Assembly: GCA_014610835.1 (NCBI GenBank) | Contig: QQXM01000009.1 | Coordinates: forward strand, 1-39,514 | DNA length: 39,514 nt | Source of the DNA: Erysipelotrichaceae bacterium 7770_A6 | GTDB lineage: Bacteria > Bacillota_I > Bacilli_A > Erysipelotrichales > Erysipelotrichaceae | Reading direction: 5' to 3' | Shown: positions 18,948-27,690 of the stretch, one piece after another | How the letters are laid out: the number at the start of each line of letters is the position of its first letter | Numbering within the stretch: position 1 is the stretch's first letter | The notes under the pieces: model-generated | Seen by the model: the letters and a program-made list of their open reading frames with translations, nothing else | What the model was told of the DNA's origin: nothing | Database searches by the model: none | Made by a program: the position numbers and the translations under genes

Positions 18948-20915
18948 TCATTCCAATTCTTTTTCTTTCTTTATTAAATATTTCTCAGAAATACATTTTA
19001 ATCTACTTTCACTCTCTGAAATCAAAGGAGAATATTGACTGTTATTAAACTTCCAAATAGATGAAGTTAATTCTTCCTTATGCCCTACCAAGAAAGGAAC
19101 TACAGTAACAATTTTTAAATTTAGATTTTCTAATGCTCTATCTATTGTATTATTTTGAACATCCCTATTTGTCTCATCCCAATCAATTAACAAATCATAC
19201 ACTTCTTTTCTGTACGTATTAAATACCATACTAATCATACGATTTAAAGAAACAAATATATTTTCTTTATTTTTTTCAACATTGCTAATTTCTACAACAT
19301 CCAAATCTGCCATCAAACCTTGAAAAACATTCCATGATTTATTTTTTTTAAGATAGTCTAAACATATTTTATATCTTTCTTTAAAATTTTCAGGGAACAA
19401 AACATCATCCTCACAAACTGTAACTGAATCAAATTGCTGTTCTTTAGCTTTCTTCATAATGAATTTATAGCTCATACCACAGCCAACCCAACCTTCAGAA
19501 TGTCTTAATGCAGGAAAATATTCAAAGTTATATTCATTTTCTTTGTCAAAAGATTTTCTTCTTTCTACATCTTCTGGTAAAGATAAACAAATTCTATCAT
19601 TTTTAAATGAAATATATGATCCAGCTAAATCATAAAAACTATCAAAAGAAATGACATCCTCTGCTAACAAAAAGCGATAAAAGAAAAATGTAAAAGCATT
19701 AATATCATTCAATTTTTTATTATTTTCTTTCACTTTTCTCGTTCTCTCGTCTTCGTTTTCCAACCAAAATTTAATATGTTCTACAAGTTCATTAACATCA
19801 CCTGTATCAACAAAATCAATTTTGTCTTGGATTCTCGAATCTTCATCTACATCTTTACTTTTTTCTGATACTATTATTGACCTGCCTAATGACAAAGTTT
19901 CATATAACCTAGTCGTCTCTAACAAAGCATTTTTGTAATAATGCAAATTCACAATAACTTTTGCTTTACTCAGTTCTTTATACAGTGCATCTCCAAATAC
20001 TTCTGAAATAATTTTAACTTTAAAATTCTTCTTTAATGCTTGCAACAAAAAATTTCTTCTCGGTGAATTTGGATCACCATAAAAAGCGACATCATATTCG
20101 AATGAATCATTCTTTATCTCAAATCCATCAAAAGAATCTATTGGAACATAATAGATATTTTTTGAATAATCTTTATTTTTTTTGAAATATTCAATATTAT
20201 TTATTGAATAATCAAATATTGCATATGCATTCTCCAATTTTTTATCATAATCTTCTGTAAACCAACGTGATGATACTGTTTGTTCCATCTGATAAGCAAT
20301 ATAATAATTAGGAAGTTTTTTAAACATTTGTGGACATACTACAATATATAAACAATCTTCATATACTTTTGGTTCATTTTCAATTATTGAAGCTACTATT
20401 CCAAGTTTTTCAATATCTTTTTTTAATAATTTTGCAATATAATTTGTATGTTTTGTTGCTAAAATATTTATTTTATTTTTTTTCTTTAAAAGTTCTGCTA
20501 ATTTTATTTTAGAGTTTTCATCAGCAGTGTTCAATACTTCTTTAGTTTCTCTTTTTTTGTGAAATAAATCAATCAATCTTTGAAATGGTAAAGTTATTCC
20601 CCAAAAATGTGAATTTTTTATGTCGTTATAAGCTTTAGAAGTTTCTGCTAACTGCTTATTTAAACTATCAATTTCCTTACTTTTCTGTGAATCCAAAGAA
20701 ATTATTTTCTCTTTTAAATCATTATTTTCTTTCTGCAATATTATTTGTTGCTCTATTAAAGCACTTTTTTGATAAATTAAATTTTTTATTAATGATTGGT
20801 TATCTTTATATGCATTTTCAAAATTAATTTTTTGTTCAAATGGTTCAATATACTCTTTATTAGATTTGCGATATTGTGTTTCTATCGTCTTATCTGTTTC
20901 ATAGTCATTTTTCAT
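18948..20915 (-). CDS. GT-B (CgeB/GT4-like) fused to GT25, copy B
   Basis: A 655-residue paralogue of the adjacent downstream gene product: an N-terminal coiled coil (about 20-90, longer than in copy A), a GT-B half with TTRLYETLSLGRSIIVSE, and a GT25 domain from about 435 with CLSLPEDVERR, GCGMSYKF and VCEDD (502-504). The GT25 parts of the two copies align without gaps for about 190 residues, yet copy B is clearly more AT-rich (many Lys AAA, Asn AAT, Ile ATT/ATA codons). That fits either an old tandem duplication followed by drift, or separate acquisition. The ATG at 20915 has GGGAGAG about 7 bases upstream, and a good promoter lies just before it. Both copies may act on successive positions of the same glycan. 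Confidence 0.75.
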   Translation of the reverse strand: MKNDYETDKTIETQYRKSNKEYIEPFEQKINFENAYKDNQSLIKNLIYQKSALIEQQIILQKENNDLKEKIISLDSQKSKEIDSLNKQLAETSKAYNDIKNSHFWGITLPFQRLIDLFHKKRETKEVLNTADENSKIKLAELLKKKNKINILATKHTNYIAKLLKKDIEKLGIVASIIENEPKVYEDCLYIVVCPQMFKKLPNYYIAYQMEQTVSSRWFTEDYDKKLENAYAIFDYSINNIEYFKKNKDYSKNIYYVPIDSFDGFEIKNDSFEYDVAFYGDPNSPRRNFLLQALKKNFKVKIISEVFGDALYKELSKAKVIVNLHYYKNALLETTRLYETLSLGRSIIVSEKSKDVDEDSRIQDKIDFVDTGDVNELVEHIKFWLENEDERTRKVKENNKKLNDINAFTFFFYRFLLAEDVISFDSFYDLAGSYISFKNDRICLSLPEDVERRKSFDKENEYNFEYFPALRHSEGWVGCGMSYKFIMKKAKEQQFDSVTVCEDDVLFPENFKERYKICLDYLKKNKSWNVFQGLMADLDVVEISNVEKNKENIFVSLNRMISMVFNTYRKEVYDLLIDWDETNRDVQNNTIDRALENLNLKIVTVVPFLVGHKEELTSSIWKFNNSQYSPLISESESRLKCISEKYLIKKEKELE

Positions 20916-20945
20916 TCTATCTCTCCCTTAACAATAACGTTTTAT

Positions 20946-20974
20946 ATAATATTCTATTTCAATGTTTTGTCCAA
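20946..20974 (-). promoter_or_regulatory. Promoter upstream of the GT-B/GT25 pair
   Basis: On the minus strand TTGGAC, a 17-base spacer and TATTAT form a good sigma-A type promoter, ending about 30 bases before the start codon at 20915. It would let the glycosyltransferase/export block be transcribed independently of the Gtr-like genes upstream. Confidence 0.5.
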
Positions 20975-21013
20975 TAATAAACAAATGAATCTTTTAGTTT
21001 TTTACTTAAAAAT

Positions 21014-22585
21014 TTATTTATAAATTATTTTAACGTCATAAGGTATATCATAATATTCATAAATCCAATTTAAAATATATTCCTGCCCATCCACATATGG
21101 TTGCTCACCAGAAAATGTTAAATCATTTAACCTGTTTAATTGTATTTCTTCTACAGTTTTACCCTCATGAACTTCTTCACTTTTTTCTTTCAAAATAAAA
21201 TCATTTCTTTTATTAACTGCAGAATTTTTATAATATCCATATGTAATATAAGAATAATTAGCAAAAGATAAACAGCAAAAGGAAATGAGTAGGACTTTAA
21301 TAAATATATTATGAAGCGAAAATACCCTTAATAGTTTTGTTAAACAATACCCTATTACAGGAAAGAATAATAGTTCAAACACCAAAGCTGAGCGTAAAGG
21401 ATAATAAGAAGACATTAACATTGCCGCTTGTGAAAATACAGCACCAACAGATAATCCACATAACTGAATTTCACCTTCTTTTACAGAAAAAATAATCAAA
21501 GAATATAATACTAAGCACAATTGTAAAACATAAATTATATATAAAATATTTATCATCTTGCTACCATTGAACAAACCGAGAAAGTATGAAAAATAAACAT
21601 TATTTGTGAAAATTGTCGTCGTTAACATCAGCATTGCAGAAATAAATGATATAACATCAACAAAAAGAAATTTATTATTTTTATTAATGCAATTTTTATA
21701 ACATATATATACAATACAGAACATGAACGTAGCAATAAAAAATTTCGACATTGGAGAAAACAAACAATTTATTGTATTAGGCACAGAAATACGCAATTTT
21801 GAAAGCAACGACAATTCGTAAAATCCATTATTTGTATCATTTTGCATTCTCATTTGAGATCCTGGACACAACATAAGCAACAAAAAACCACTTAAAGCAG
21901 AAAATAATACCAGAATATTAGAGAAAGTAATCTTTTTAAATTTGTATATATTTGTTCCTAAAATAATTGTCAAGTACGAAATAGCAGCTACTGCAATCTG
22001 TTCTTGAGAAAATGTTGAACAGAAAATCAAAATCATAAATGATAATGTTTTAATGAAATTTTTGTTATTGAAATCAAAATAATATATAAACATCATAAAC
22101 GGTAAAATAGGAAATGCATACAATACAGAAGCAGATGCCCAAAATAAACCAAATCGTAAAACAGTCACCTCGATCAATCCATATAAAAATGCAACAAAAA
22201 TTGCAATTGTTTTTTTATTAGAATTACCAGAAAATTTTATAATTATTTTATAAATGTAGAAAAAAATAAATGTTATAACAATCGACTGCAAAATTCTAAA
22301 TGCAATTAAACTTTTCGATAAAACGAAACATTCAATCCCTAAATATAAAATTCTTCCTCCCCAAGTCATGTAATGACCGTATAAGAATTCAATCAATTGC
22401 TTAAAATTAAATGAATGCCCAACTACGGATTGAACATTGTATGCATAACTTAATGATGCGTATCCATAATCATCATGATACATCCATAAAAAACTATGTT
22501 GAAACATAACAAAAGCAAAAAACGTCAAAAAACAAATAAAAATAAATTTATTTTCTTTAATTACATCTAATATTTTTTTTATCAT
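21014..22585 (-). CDS. Polytopic GtrC/DUF6056-like membrane glycosyltransferase
   Basis: A 523-residue membrane protein with about eleven hydrophobic segments. After the first segment it carries WMYHDDYGYASL, an acidic first-loop motif of the kind found in GT-C enzymes and in Gtr-type side-chain transferases, and then GGRILYLG. It ends in a soluble tail of about 60 residues. Directly upstream are genes for a GtrB-like and a GtrA-like protein, giving the full three-part Gtr arrangement: GtrB charges a polyprenyl phosphate with a sugar, GtrA flips it, and the third, variable membrane protein attaches it to the polymer outside. GAGGA lies just before the ATG at 22585. The gene is AT-rich. Family assignment is from motif and context. 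Confidence 0.65.
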   Translation of the reverse strand: MIKKILDVIKENKFIFICFLTFFAFVMFQHSFLWMYHDDYGYASLSYAYNVQSVVGHSFNFKQLIEFLYGHYMTWGGRILYLGIECFVLSKSLIAFRILQSIVITFIFFYIYKIIIKFSGNSNKKTIAIFVAFLYGLIEVTVLRFGLFWASASVLYAFPILPFMMFIYYFDFNNKNFIKTLSFMILIFCSTFSQEQIAVAAISYLTIILGTNIYKFKKITFSNILVLFSALSGFLLLMLCPGSQMRMQNDTNNGFYELSLLSKLRISVPNTINCLFSPMSKFFIATFMFCIVYICYKNCINKNNKFLFVDVISFISAMLMLTTTIFTNNVYFSYFLGLFNGSKMINILYIIYVLQLCLVLYSLIIFSVKEGEIQLCGLSVGAVFSQAAMLMSSYYPLRSALVFELLFFPVIGYCLTKLLRVFSLHNIFIKVLLISFCCLSFANYSYITYGYYKNSAVNKRNDFILKEKSEEVHEGKTVEEIQLNRLNDLTFSGEQPYVDGQEYILNWIYEYYDIPYDVKIIYK

Positions 22586-22642
22586 ATTTTCCTCGTACTA
22601 TATTCTCATTTCTACACTTTTATTTGTTGCATTTAAAATTTT

Positions 22643-23590
22643 TCAATTAATTTCTTCAACATTTAATTTATTAGTCTCCGCAACAATATAATGCGGTCTA
22701 TGCTTACTTTCAGAGTAATTTTTAGCAATATATTGTCCCATCACTCCCATACAAAATAACTGAATTCCACCGATAAATACAATCACACATATTGTGGAAG
22801 CCCAACCAGCTACTGGATCTCCAAAACATAATTTTCTTACAATAATCAAAATCAAAAATATAAAGGCTAAAAATGTCATTGCAATTCCAAACCAAGAAGC
22901 AATATCTAAAGGAGCTTCTGAAAAATTAATGATTCCATCTATTGCATACTTAAACAAGCTCCAGAAATTCCATTTTGTTGTTCCTGCAACTCGTTCAGTA
23001 TTTTCATAAGGTAGCCAATAAGTGCGAAAACCAATCCATCCAAAAATACCTTTTGAAAAGCGATTAGTCTCTCCCATTGCTACAATCGCATTTACCATTT
23101 CTCGCTTCATAAGGCGAAAATCTCTTGCACCATCTACAATATCTGCATCAGATATCTTGTTAATTAATGAATAAAAACGTTTAGCAAACCAAGATCTAAT
23201 TGGAGGTTCGCCATCACGATTCACTCGTCGTGTTGCAACGCTATCGTATTCCCCTGTCTCAATGATTTTCAACATATCTATTAGGAGTGAAGGTGGATCT
23301 TGCATATCAGCATCCATCACAGTTACATAATCACCATCAGCATTACAAAAACCAGCATACATTGCTGCTTCTTTTCCAAAATTTCTAGAGAAAGAAATAT
23401 AACGTACATTCTTATCAGTATTAGCAATTTCTTTCAATATTTTTAACGTATTATCTTTAGATCCATCATTAATAAACAACAATTCATATTCATACTCAAT
23501 TTCTTTCATTACAGATGTTGCTTCACGATAAAAAATTGGAAGTGCTTCTTGCTCATTAAAACATGGAACAACGAGTGTTATTTTTTTCAT
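22643..23590 (-). CDS. GtrB-like polyprenyl-phosphate glycosyltransferase
   Basis: A 315-residue GT2 enzyme of the GtrB/DPM1-like group. Near the N-terminus: LVVPCFNEQ and FINDGSKDNT. The metal/donor site is DADMQDPP. The C-terminus has two membrane segments (about 230-255 and 265-290), the usual GtrB topology. It should transfer a hexose from a UDP-sugar to undecaprenyl phosphate on the inner face. ATG 23588-23590 is supported by GGGAG (23597-23601) 6 bases upstream. It lies between the GtrA-like and the large membrane protein genes, in the transcription order gtrA, gtrB, gtrC known from O-antigen glucosylation clusters. In Gram-positive bacteria, relatives such as CsbB and YkoT feed teichoic acid or LTA glycosylation. 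Confidence 0.88.
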   Translation of the reverse strand: MKKITLVVPCFNEQEALPIFYREATSVMKEIEYEYELLFINDGSKDNTLKILKEIANTDKNVRYISFSRNFGKEAAMYAGFCNADGDYVTVMDADMQDPPSLLIDMLKIIETGEYDSVATRRVNRDGEPPIRSWFAKRFYSLINKISDADIVDGARDFRLMKREMVNAIVAMGETNRFSKGIFGWIGFRTYWLPYENTERVAGTTKWNFWSLFKYAIDGIINFSEAPLDIASWFGIAMTFLAFIFLILIIVRKLCFGDPVAGWASTICVIVFIGGIQLFCMGVMGQYIAKNYSESKHRPHYIVAETNKLNVEEIN

Positions 23591-23690
23591 TTTATACTCC
23601 CATATCACTGTTATAAATCAAAAATAATTTTAGCGCTTTATTTTACTTATCTTTGCAAAGCACCTTTTCATTATAATTAATAATGTCTAT

Positions 23691-24104
23691 CTAATCTATA
23701 ACTGTGTGCTTAAAAATTAAAAGCTTGCTTGCAACATAATTTAATATAATGACAATCACATTTGCAACAATTTTCATTAACATATCATTCACATTAAGTA
23801 TGTCTACAAAGATTAACATACATGCTAAATCAACAACACCTGTTAATACTCTACACGAAAAGAAAGAGCTAATTTCTTTTATAATTCCTTTTGTAGATGT
23901 AACTTCAGAATGAAAAACATATTTTCTATTTGTTACATAAGCAAATAGTACTGACAAAACCCAACTAATAACAGTCGATATCAGTACAGATAAATTGAAA
24001 ACATGTGCACACGTCCAGTAAACATGCATATTAACCAAAGTTGTGCATACACCAAAGAATAAATAAGGTATTACATCTTTGTATTTATTAATCTTTTCTT
24101 TCAT
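23691..24104 (-). CDS. GtrA-like flippase
   Basis: A 137-residue four-helix membrane protein of the GtrA family (PF04138). It opens with the typical pattern YLFFGVCTTLVNMHVYW, then shows the conserved CRVLTGVVDLACM region and a basic end. GtrA proteins are thought to flip polyprenyl-phosphate-linked sugars across the membrane. ATG 24102-24104 is preferred over an upstream TTG; both have only weak AG-rich ribosome binding sequence. It is the first gene of the glycopolymer block, about 100 bases downstream of prmC. I could not identify a convincing promoter in that gap. Confidence 0.85.
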   Translation of the reverse strand: MKEKINKYKDVIPYLFFGVCTTLVNMHVYWTCAHVFNLSVLISTVISWVLSVLFAYVTNRKYVFHSEVTSTKGIIKEISSFFSCRVLTGVVDLACMLIFVDILNVNDMLMKIVANVIVIILNYVASKLLIFKHTVID

Positions 24105-24201
24105 TTTAAATTCTTCTTTCAAATTTATGAAATATTTCGATTTTATAACTACATTTTCACAACAATAGCTACATAGTTAATTTATAGTTATGAATCATTC
24201 T

Positions 24202-25053
24202 TCATTTAAAATACACAAACGACATTCTATCCTTGCCATTCATGTCTTTCAGTATTTCATACTCACATCCAGGAAGCATTTCCTCAACAAGCTTAGACAT
24301 TCTTTCTCTTTGATCCCAGCCCATTTCAAAAGCCATAAACGCTTTTTCTTTCAAAACTTTCTTACAGTTCTTAAAGATTTCACGATAGAACTTCAATCCA
24401 TCTTCCCCACCAAATAAAGCAACATGAGGTTCAAAATCAACAACACTCTTTTCCATTACTTCTTCCTGAGGAATATATGGAGGATTGGATACCAATACAT
24501 CCAGCTTGATACCTTTATCAATCAAAGGCTGCAACATATCACCAGTCACAAATTCAATATCAGCTTCATTGTTCTCTGCATTCTTTCTAGCAGTCACAAC
24601 AGCTTCTTCACTGATATCCGTAGCCATCATATGTACTTTAGGTTCTTCCTTAGCCAATACAATCGCAATCGCACCACTTCCAGTACCAACATCCGCACAT
24701 GCAATCGATTGATTATCCACAAACCACTCATCCATTTTCGCAAGAATATTTGCACATAATTCTTCCGTTTCAGGACGAGGAATCAATACATCTTCATTCA
24801 CAATCATCTTATATCCATAAAACCAGGAATATCCAAGAACATGTTCCATTGGTTCATAATGCAAGATTCTATCCATACCAGCTTCAAATTCCTTTTCCAA
24901 GGCTTCTGGCATTTCATCTTCATAATGCAGATATAAATCATATCTTTCTCTCTGCGACAATTCTGTTAAATACGCCATCACAGTTTCACAAGGAATATCC
25001 TTGTTGTCACAAAGCTTTTCATATTTTCTAACAATACTAGAGAAAGTTGTCAT
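24202..25053 (-). CDS. prmC: Peptide chain release factor N5-glutamine methyltransferase PrmC
   Basis: A 283-residue enzyme of full PrmC/HemK length. It methylates the Gln of the GGQ motif in release factors, using SAM. The N-terminal helical substrate-binding domain is followed by the SAM site DVGTGSGAIAI and the catalytic NPPYIPQ motif, which is diagnostic for glutamine methylation. Its ATG overlaps the prfA stop codon by 4 bases (ATGA), the classic prfA-prmC coupling, which places the modifying enzyme with its substrate. It is the last gene of the housekeeping block. Confidence 0.97.
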   Translation of the reverse strand: MTTFSSIVRKYEKLCDNKDIPCETVMAYLTELSQRERYDLYLHYEDEMPEALEKEFEAGMDRILHYEPMEHVLGYSWFYGYKMIVNEDVLIPRPETEELCANILAKMDEWFVDNQSIACADVGTGSGAIAIVLAKEEPKVHMMATDISEEAVVTARKNAENNEADIEFVTGDMLQPLIDKGIKLDVLVSNPPYIPQEEVMEKSVVDFEPHVALFGGEDGLKFYREIFKNCKKVLKEKAFMAFEMGWDQRERMSKLVEEMLPGCEYEILKDMNGKDRMSFVYFK

Positions 25054-26123
25054 TCAGAAACCTCTAACTTTCTTCTTTCTTCTTCTGCCTGTAAAGCATC
25101 AATCACTTCCTGCAGCTTGCCTTCCATGATCTGATCCAAATGGTTTACGGAAAAATGAATTCTATGATCAGTTACACGGTTCTGAGGATAGTTGTATGTT
25201 CTGATCTTTTCACTTCTATCACCTGTACCGATTTTCGCTCTTCTTTCCTTGCCCGCAGCTTCTTCTTTTTCCTTCTGCATTTCTTCATATACTCTAGCAC
25301 GAATGATACGAATTGCAGTTTCTCTATTTTCAATCTGAGATCTGCCTTCCTGACAGTTAACAGTAATACCTGTAGGAATATGCACAATTCTAACAGCACT
25401 ATCTGTCTTATTGATATGCTGACCACCGGCACCACTCGCTCTATGCGTTTCAAATGTCAGATCATTCATATCCAGTTCAAAATCTTCTTCTTCAATTTCA
25501 GGCTGACACAAAACCGTTGCAGTAGAAGTATGAATTCTACCCTGTGTTTCTGTCTTAGGAACTCTCTGTACTCTATGTACACCAGATTCCCATTTCAATG
25601 CCTTATACACATCTGTACCCTTGATAGAGAATACAATCTGAGAAAATCCGCCAGCTTCAGAAACAGAAGCTTCCATAACCTGTACTTTCCAGCCCTGGCT
25701 TTCCGCATATCTTGTATACATACGATACAAGTCACCCGCAAAGATGTTACCTTCATCTCCTCCAGCACCACCTCTGATTTCCATAATGACATCATTGCCA
25801 TCTTCAGGGTCTCTAGGAATCAACATCTTTTGAATCTTTTCTAAAAGTGCTTCTCTTTCAGGAACACATTCATCCAATTCAATCTGTGCCATTTCCTTCA
25901 TTTCAGGATCTTCTTCTGTAAGCATTTCTTCTGCCTGCATGATTCTAGAATCCAATTCCTGTAATTCATGCCAGGCTTCTACAGAGCCACTCAACTGTGC
26001 CTGTTCCTTAGAAAGCTTTGTAATCTTTCTAGGATTTGAAATGACTTCATCACTAATCAGCTGATCACTGATTTCATTATATTGCTTCTCTAATTCAATT
26101 AGTTTTTCCCTTACTGCGTCCAT
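25050..26123 (-). CDS. prfA: Peptide chain release factor 1
   Basis: A 357-residue class I release factor of normal length. The GGQ loop (SGAGGQHINKTDSAVR) triggers peptidyl-tRNA hydrolysis. The anticodon-like motif is PKT in RVPKTETQGRIH, the PxT form of RF1 (UAA/UAG) rather than the SPF of RF2. The long N-terminal helical domain is present. It begins 3 bases after the rpoD stop, so it is co-transcribed with the sigma factor gene, and it overlaps prmC by 4 bases. Confidence 0.97.
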   Translation of the reverse strand: MDAVREKLIELEKQYNEISDQLISDEVISNPRKITKLSKEQAQLSGSVEAWHELQELDSRIMQAEEMLTEEDPEMKEMAQIELDECVPEREALLEKIQKMLIPRDPEDGNDVIMEIRGGAGGDEGNIFAGDLYRMYTRYAESQGWKVQVMEASVSEAGGFSQIVFSIKGTDVYKALKWESGVHRVQRVPKTETQGRIHTSTATVLCQPEIEEEDFELDMNDLTFETHRASGAGGQHINKTDSAVRIVHIPTGITVNCQEGRSQIENRETAIRIIRARVYEEMQKEKEEAAGKERRAKIGTGDRSEKIRTYNYPQNRVTDHRIHFSVNHLDQIMEGKLQEVIDALQAEEERRKLEVSE

Positions 26124-26126
26124 TCC

Positions 26127-27251
26127 TCACTCCTCATCTAAGTCCGTATATTCTTCTTTTGTCTTGATGATCATTTTCAATCTTCTCATCGCTTTATTCT
26201 CAATCTGACGGACTCTTTCCTTAGTAATCCCATATATTTTACCAACTTCATCTAAAGTTTTCACTGTTCCTGTACCATCTAATCCAAAACGCATGCGAAC
26301 AATTGCTTCTTCTCTTTCAGGTAATTCTTTCAACACTTTATCAATCTGATCTTTCAAAGCTTCACTCTTAAATACATCTTCCGGACCTTTAATAGAATCA
26401 TCCTTGATAAAATCACCTAAAGTACTATCTTCTTCATCCCCTGTAGGAGATTCTAAAGAAATTGTATCCTGTGATACAGACAATAAATCTATTACTTTTG
26501 CTGCATCCATGCCAGGAATTTTTTCAGCGATTTCTTCTGGTGTTGGTTCACGATTGAACTCCTGGAATAATTCACGTTGAATCTTTTTGATTTTATAGAT
26601 TTGTTCTGTTGTGTGCACTGGAATACGAATATCTCTAGACTGGTCAGCAATAGCACGCGTTAAAGACTGACGAATCCACCATGTAGCATATGTAGAAAAA
26701 CGAAATCCTTTATCTGGATCAAACTTCTCTACAGCTCTCATCAATCCGATATTTCCTTCCTGAATCAAATCCTGATAAGACAATCCACGATTCAAAAACT
26801 TTCTAGCCATCGCAACAACTAATCTAAGATTCGCATTGATCATGATTTCCTTAGCTTCAGGATCACCCTGTGCAGCTCTTCTTCCAATTTCAATTTCTTC
26901 TTCTGGTGTCAAACGATCAACAGCTCCAATTTCCTGAAGATATGCTTTCATTGAATCAAATGATTTCTTACGATCTACTTGAGATGAAGTATCTTCAGAA
27001 TCGTCTTCCTCATCTTCTTCATCTTCGTCCTCATCGTCTTCATCTAGCTCATCTTCTTCATCTTCACCTGACATTAAGATTTCATCATTTTCCTGAATCC
27101 AGTTGAATAGATCTTCTTCCTCATCTTCACTCAAATGATTTTTTGTAGCTATATCAATGACATCCTTTTCATTGATTTCATTTTCTTTCTTAGATTGTTC
27201 TAAAAGATATTGTTTAATCTCTTCTAATGATTTGTAATTCTTTGCAGGCAT
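26127..27251 (-). CDS. rpoD: Primary sigma factor SigA/RpoD
   Basis: A 374-residue sigma-70 of primary type. It directs RNA polymerase to -10/-35 promoters. Regions 1.2 to 4 are all visible: YLQEIGAVDRLTPEEE (1.2), NLRLVVAMARKF and GLMRAVEKFDPDKGFRFSTY (2.1-2.4, with WWIRQS), region 3, and the HTH TLDEVGKIYGITKERVRQI (4.2). Residues 62-87 are an almost unbroken Asp/Glu run between the region 1.1-like start and 1.2. ATG 27249-27251 is chosen because GGAGGG (27259-27264) lies 7 bases upstream; a longer reading reaches into the promoter. Neighbours are rpmE upstream and prfA downstream, and dnaG is not adjacent. Confidence 0.97.
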   Translation of the reverse strand: MPAKNYKSLEEIKQYLLEQSKKENEINEKDVIDIATKNHLSEDEEEDLFNWIQENDEILMSGEDEEDELDEDDEDEDEEDEEDDSEDTSSQVDRKKSFDSMKAYLQEIGAVDRLTPEEEIEIGRRAAQGDPEAKEIMINANLRLVVAMARKFLNRGLSYQDLIQEGNIGLMRAVEKFDPDKGFRFSTYATWWIRQSLTRAIADQSRDIRIPVHTTEQIYKIKKIQRELFQEFNREPTPEEIAEKIPGMDAAKVIDLLSVSQDTISLESPTGDEEDSTLGDFIKDDSIKGPEDVFKSEALKDQIDKVLKELPEREEAIVRMRFGLDGTGTVKTLDEVGKIYGITKERVRQIENKAMRRLKMIIKTKEEYTDLDEE

Positions 27252-27296
27252 AATTGTACCCTCCATTAGCTTGTAAAAAAACTCAATTTCCATGCA

Positions 27297-27305
27297 ATTA
27301 TACCA
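27297..27305 (-). promoter_or_regulatory. Extended -10 promoter for rpoD-prfA-prmC
   Basis: TGGTATAAT on the minus strand: a perfect -10 (TATAAT at 27297-27302) preceded by TG, about 45 bases before the rpoD start codon and downstream of the rpmE terminator. The -35 region is weak, as is common with extended -10 promoters. Confidence 0.6.
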
Positions 27306-27353
27306 TGGCAACACCAATATCTTCTAAATACTCTTCTTAAGAATTAATGAATC

Positions 27354-27386
27354 AAAAAGAAAAGACTTGAGATAAAATCCCAAGTC
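27354..27386 (-). terminator. Rho-independent terminator of rpmE
   Basis: A stem of 10 paired positions with one mismatch (GACTTGGGAT with ATCTCAAGTC) around a short AT loop at 27364-27386, followed on the minus strand by TTTTCTTTTT. It lies 7 bases after the rpmE stop codon. Confidence 0.85.
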
Positions 27387-27393
27387 ATCATTC

Positions 27394-27597
27394 TTACTTA
27401 AGTCCGTATTTCTTATTGAACTTTTCTACCTGACCTGCAGCTGCAGCGAATCTCTGTCTACCTGTGTAGAAAGGATGGCAGTTAGAACATGTATCTACCT
27501 TGATTTCCTTTAATACAGAACCTGTTTCAAATTCTGCACCACATGATGTACATACAACCTTAGTCTTGTAATAATTTGGATGAATTCCTTGTTTCAT
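27394..27597 (-). CDS. rpmE: 50S ribosomal protein L31, zinc-binding type
   Basis: A 67-residue L31. Four cysteines in two CxxC pairs (C16/C19 and C37/C40) mark the zinc-binding (C+) form. MKQGIHPNY at the start and [10 protein letters not shown] near the end are family signatures. GGGAGAA precedes the ATG. The gene is monocistronic, with its own promoter (27655-27683) and terminator (27354-27386). Confidence 0.97.
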   Translation of the reverse strand: MKQGIHPNYYKTKVVCTSCGAEFETGSVLKEIKVDTCSNCHPFYTGRQRFAAAAGQVEKFNKKYGLK

Positions 27598-27654
27598 AGT
27601 TCATTCTCCCTTCTGCCTTATGCCTCTATACGTGCATAAAGAAAGTGCGTAAAT

Positions 27655-27683
27655 AGAATAGCATAAACAATCTTTTTGTACAA
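27655..27683 (-). promoter_or_regulatory. Promoter of rpmE
   Basis: On the minus strand TTGTAC, a 17-base spacer, then TGCTATTCT (extended -10). The leader of about 50 bases contains a small TTATGC/GCATAA inverted repeat ahead of the ribosome binding site, which could affect translation. The promoter begins only 8 bases after the stop codon of the lysozyme gene. Confidence 0.65.
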
Positions 27684-27690
27684 TAGTTAA

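Noticed and set aside
23591-23690. Terminator between the GtrA- and GtrB-like genes
   Set aside because: The only pairing (GTGCTTT with AAAGCGC) has a loop of about 17 bases and wobble pairs; too weak to call.
24105-24201. Promoter for the glycopolymer locus
   Set aside because: TTATAAAAT is present, but no -35 or TG extension at proper spacing; a promoter is expected here but I cannot point to it.
25140-25844. 234-codon open frame on the plus strand opposite prfA
   Set aside because: It lies wholly antisense to a highly conserved gene, has no ribosome binding site and shows Ser/Cys/Phe-rich composition typical of a reverse shadow.
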